A DNA stretch of 7,120 bases, from the NCBI GenBank assembly GCA_910588595.1, contig CAJUQU010000210.1:1-7120 (forward strand). The letters run 5' to 3'. Each line of letters starts with the position of its first letter. The stretch's first letter is position 1. The notes beneath the pieces were generated by a model, which worked only from the letters and a program-made list of their open reading frames with translations, was not told the origin of the DNA and made no database searches. The DNA is from an uncultured Lachnospiraceae bacterium (GTDB lineage Bacteria; Bacillota_A; Clostridia; Lachnospirales; Lachnospiraceae). Shown here piece by piece: positions 6,007 through 7,120 of this stretch. The position numbers were made by a program, and so were the translations under genes.

Positions 6007-6671
6007 AGGATGTACCCCTGCCGATGCTTTGTTTTGATAAAATCTGTCACTCCAATGGCAGACAGCTTATCACGGATTCGGTTTATATTGACGCTCAAAG
6101 CATTATCATCCACATAGAGCTGGTTGTCCCATAAATACTCCACAAGATCAGCGCGGGTACAGATTATTCCGGCATGTTTGAACAGATAATACAATATTTT
6201 CAGCTCGTTTTTGGTCAAGTCTGTCTGCCGGCCGGCATATTCTATTGTACCGCTTTCTAAATGAAGGACAACTCCATTGCAGGATAGCACCTCCTGTTCC
6301 GTTGCAGGATATGCCCTTTTTAATAAAGATGCTATTTTTGCCAGCAAAATTGCCGTGTTATATGGCTTTGTAATAAAAGCATCCCCTCCAAGCATGATAC
6401 TGTTCAGCTCATCCATGTCTGTGCTGCAGCTTGTGACAAAAATGATAGGAGCATTGGAAAAAGCACGTATTTGTGAGCACACCGAAAAACCATCACTTCC
6501 CGGCAATTTTATGTCCAAAAGGATTAAGTGCGGCTGAAACGATCTCACCTGCTCCATATCAACCGGGAAATCATTTATAGTTTCGGTATCATAGCCATTT
6601 CCTGCCAATAAATTTCTCAACTGAACCTGTATTACAACATCATCTTCGACAATCAGTATTCTATACTTCAT
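6003..6671 (-). CDS. BceR-like OmpR-family response regulator
   Basis: The product is 222 residues, the normal length for this family. The receiver domain (about 1-115) has the acidic pocket E9-D10, phosphoacceptor Asp53 (LILLDIKLPG), Thr80 and Lys102 (ITKPY). A winged-helix DNA-binding domain covers about 125-222 (LTKNELKILYYL, then DNALSVNINRIRDKL and the wing KTKHRQGYIL). It is expected to be phosphorylated by the kinase in the same operon and to activate the transporter promoter at the three-half-site operator. ATG 6671 has GAGAGG (6679-6684) seven bases upstream. The gene is first in the regulator-kinase pair and has a perfect -10 hexamer in front of it. Confidence 0.93.
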   Translation of the reverse strand: MKYRILIVEDDVVIQVQLRNLLAGNGYDTETINDFPVDMEQVRSFQPHLILLDIKLPGSDGFSVCSQIRAFSNAPIIFVTSCSTDMDELNSIMLGGDAFITKPYNTAILLAKIASLLKRAYPATEQEVLSCNGVVLHLESGTIEYAGRQTDLTKNELKILYYLFKHAGIICTRADLVEYLWDNQLYVDDNALSVNINRIRDKLSAIGVTDFIKTKHRQGYIL

Positions 6672-6689
6672 TGCGATACCTCTCGATTC

Positions 6690-6695
6690 ATTATA
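6690..6695 (-). promoter_or_regulatory. -10 box of the regulator-kinase promoter
   Basis: A perfect TATAAT is read on the minus strand 18 bases upstream of the regulator's ATG and just upstream of its ribosome binding site (GAGAGG, 6679-6684). No good -35 is found at 16-18 bases (the sequence there is A-rich, GAAAAA). The start site would be very near the Shine-Dalgarno sequence, giving a short leader. A second TATAAT (6896-6901), also without a clear -35, could start a longer transcript. Confidence 0.4.
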
Positions 6696-6737
6696 CTTGT
6701 AAATACCCTATATTTTTCCTGCAAACTTCATTTTGCT

Positions 6738-6806
6738 AGAGCGTGTTTGAAAAATGCTGACTTCCACACCCCCCGCTCTTTTGCGTGCATGAAAGAGCTG
6801 ACACGC
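6738..6806. repeat. REP-like nested inverted repeat
   Basis: GCGTGT (6741-6746) pairs with ACACGC (6801-6806). Inside it GCTCTTT (6775-6781) pairs with AAAGAGC (6792-6798) around a 10-base loop. GCTGAC also occurs twice as a direct repeat (6756-6761 and 6797-6802). The block is more GC-rich than its surroundings and has a run of six C. It lies in the gap between the tRNA terminator and the regulator promoter. It may be an interspersed palindromic repeat; a copy elsewhere would be needed to prove that. Confidence 0.35.
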
Positions 6807-6913
6807 CATCCCTGACTTCTGTGACGCTCTCCTTTGCTTTTCCGCAATCCATCGATTTAAAATACATCATTTGTGAAAACCATTCCCCTGTTAAGATTAT
6901 AAGTTTTCTTTTG

Positions 6914-6973
6914 AGACAAAAAAGAAAAGCATTGAACAATCTAAGGATGAAATCCTTTGGTTTCAATGCTTTT
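6914..6973 (-). terminator. Intrinsic terminator of the tRNA-Arg gene
   Basis: A perfect 12-base stem, AAAAGCATTGAA (6925-6936) with TTCAATGCTTTT (6962-6973), is capped by an inner stem AAGGAT-N3-ATCCTT. On the minus strand it is followed by CTTTTTT (6918-6924). It lies three bases beyond the tRNA 3' end, so it ends tRNA transcription before the regulator gene. Confidence 0.85.
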
Positions 6974-6976
6974 AAA

Positions 6977-7050
<74 letters not shown>

Positions 7051-7056
7051 TTGTAT

Positions 7057-7079
7057 GAAAAACTTGCTAATAAGCAAGT
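7057..7079 (-). terminator. Stem-loop with T-tract just upstream of the tRNA
   Basis: On the minus strand ACTTGCT (7073-7079 side) pairs with AGCAAGT around a 4-base loop (7069-7072) and is followed by TTTTTC (7056-7061). It ends only six bases before the tRNA 5' end. It may be a weak terminator of an upstream gene or tRNA outside the window, or a processing signal in a common tRNA precursor. No clear separate tRNA promoter is seen in the remaining 40 bases. Confidence 0.35.
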
Positions 7080-7120
7080 CATTCAGCTATAAAATGATTG
7101 GCTTTATATTGCTAATTTGT

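Noticed and set aside
6736..6870. Minus-strand 44-codon frame with several cysteines, considered as a small peptide or bacteriocin precursor
   Set aside because: No ribosome binding site is properly spaced from its ATG codons, and the coding part is mostly the REP-like palindrome read through. There is no leader motif or modification gene nearby.

Overview
The window looks like a stretch of a moderately low-GC Clostridia-type (Firmicutes) chromosome, perhaps a gut Lachnospiraceae. This rests on Shine-Dalgarno-led genes (AGGAGG-type sites), a complete Bce-type antimicrobial-peptide detoxification locus, and a tRNA-Arg(CCT) without an encoded CCA end. The exact taxon cannot be fixed from the sequence alone. 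All supported genes lie on the minus strand, so transcription runs from high to low coordinates.

From right to left: a tRNA-Arg(CCT) (6977-7050), followed downstream by a strong intrinsic terminator (6914-6973). Next is a roughly 240-base gene-free gap with a small REP-like inverted repeat (6738-6806) and the response-regulator promoter. Then comes a BceRS-BceAB-like module: an OmpR-family response regulator (6003-6671), an intramembrane-sensing kinase (4996-6006) overlapping it by ATGA, an intergenic operator/promoter (4914-4980), the ABC ATPase (4092-4859), and the large FtsX-type permease (1883-4102). In the usual model for this family, the transporter and kinase form a sensory complex in the membrane. 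The kinase phosphorylates the regulator, which then activates the transporter promoter, and the operator here fits the published Bce-type inverted-repeat pattern.

The main anomaly is an in-frame TAA (2360-2362) in the permease. It separates nine predicted N-terminal membrane segments and most of the extracellular domain from the last three membrane segments and the second cytoplasmic coupling helix. Both sides are in the same frame and match one family, so this looks like a recent nonsense mutation (or a sequence error) in an otherwise intact locus.

Left of the transporter is a small FMN-binding split-barrel protein (1076-1525). Beyond it, positions 1-1075 contain no convincing intact gene. 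They hold debris: a frameshifted coding remnant (about 925-1087), the N-terminal start of a VOC/PhnB-like protein with its own ribosome binding site (about 718-888), a MITE-like inverted-repeat element flanked by TTTACA (549-722), and an unrecognised open frame (149-409). I see no CRISPR array, intact transposase or clearly new multi-gene system. The points most worth a second look are the broken permease, the three-half-site operator and the inverted-repeat element.
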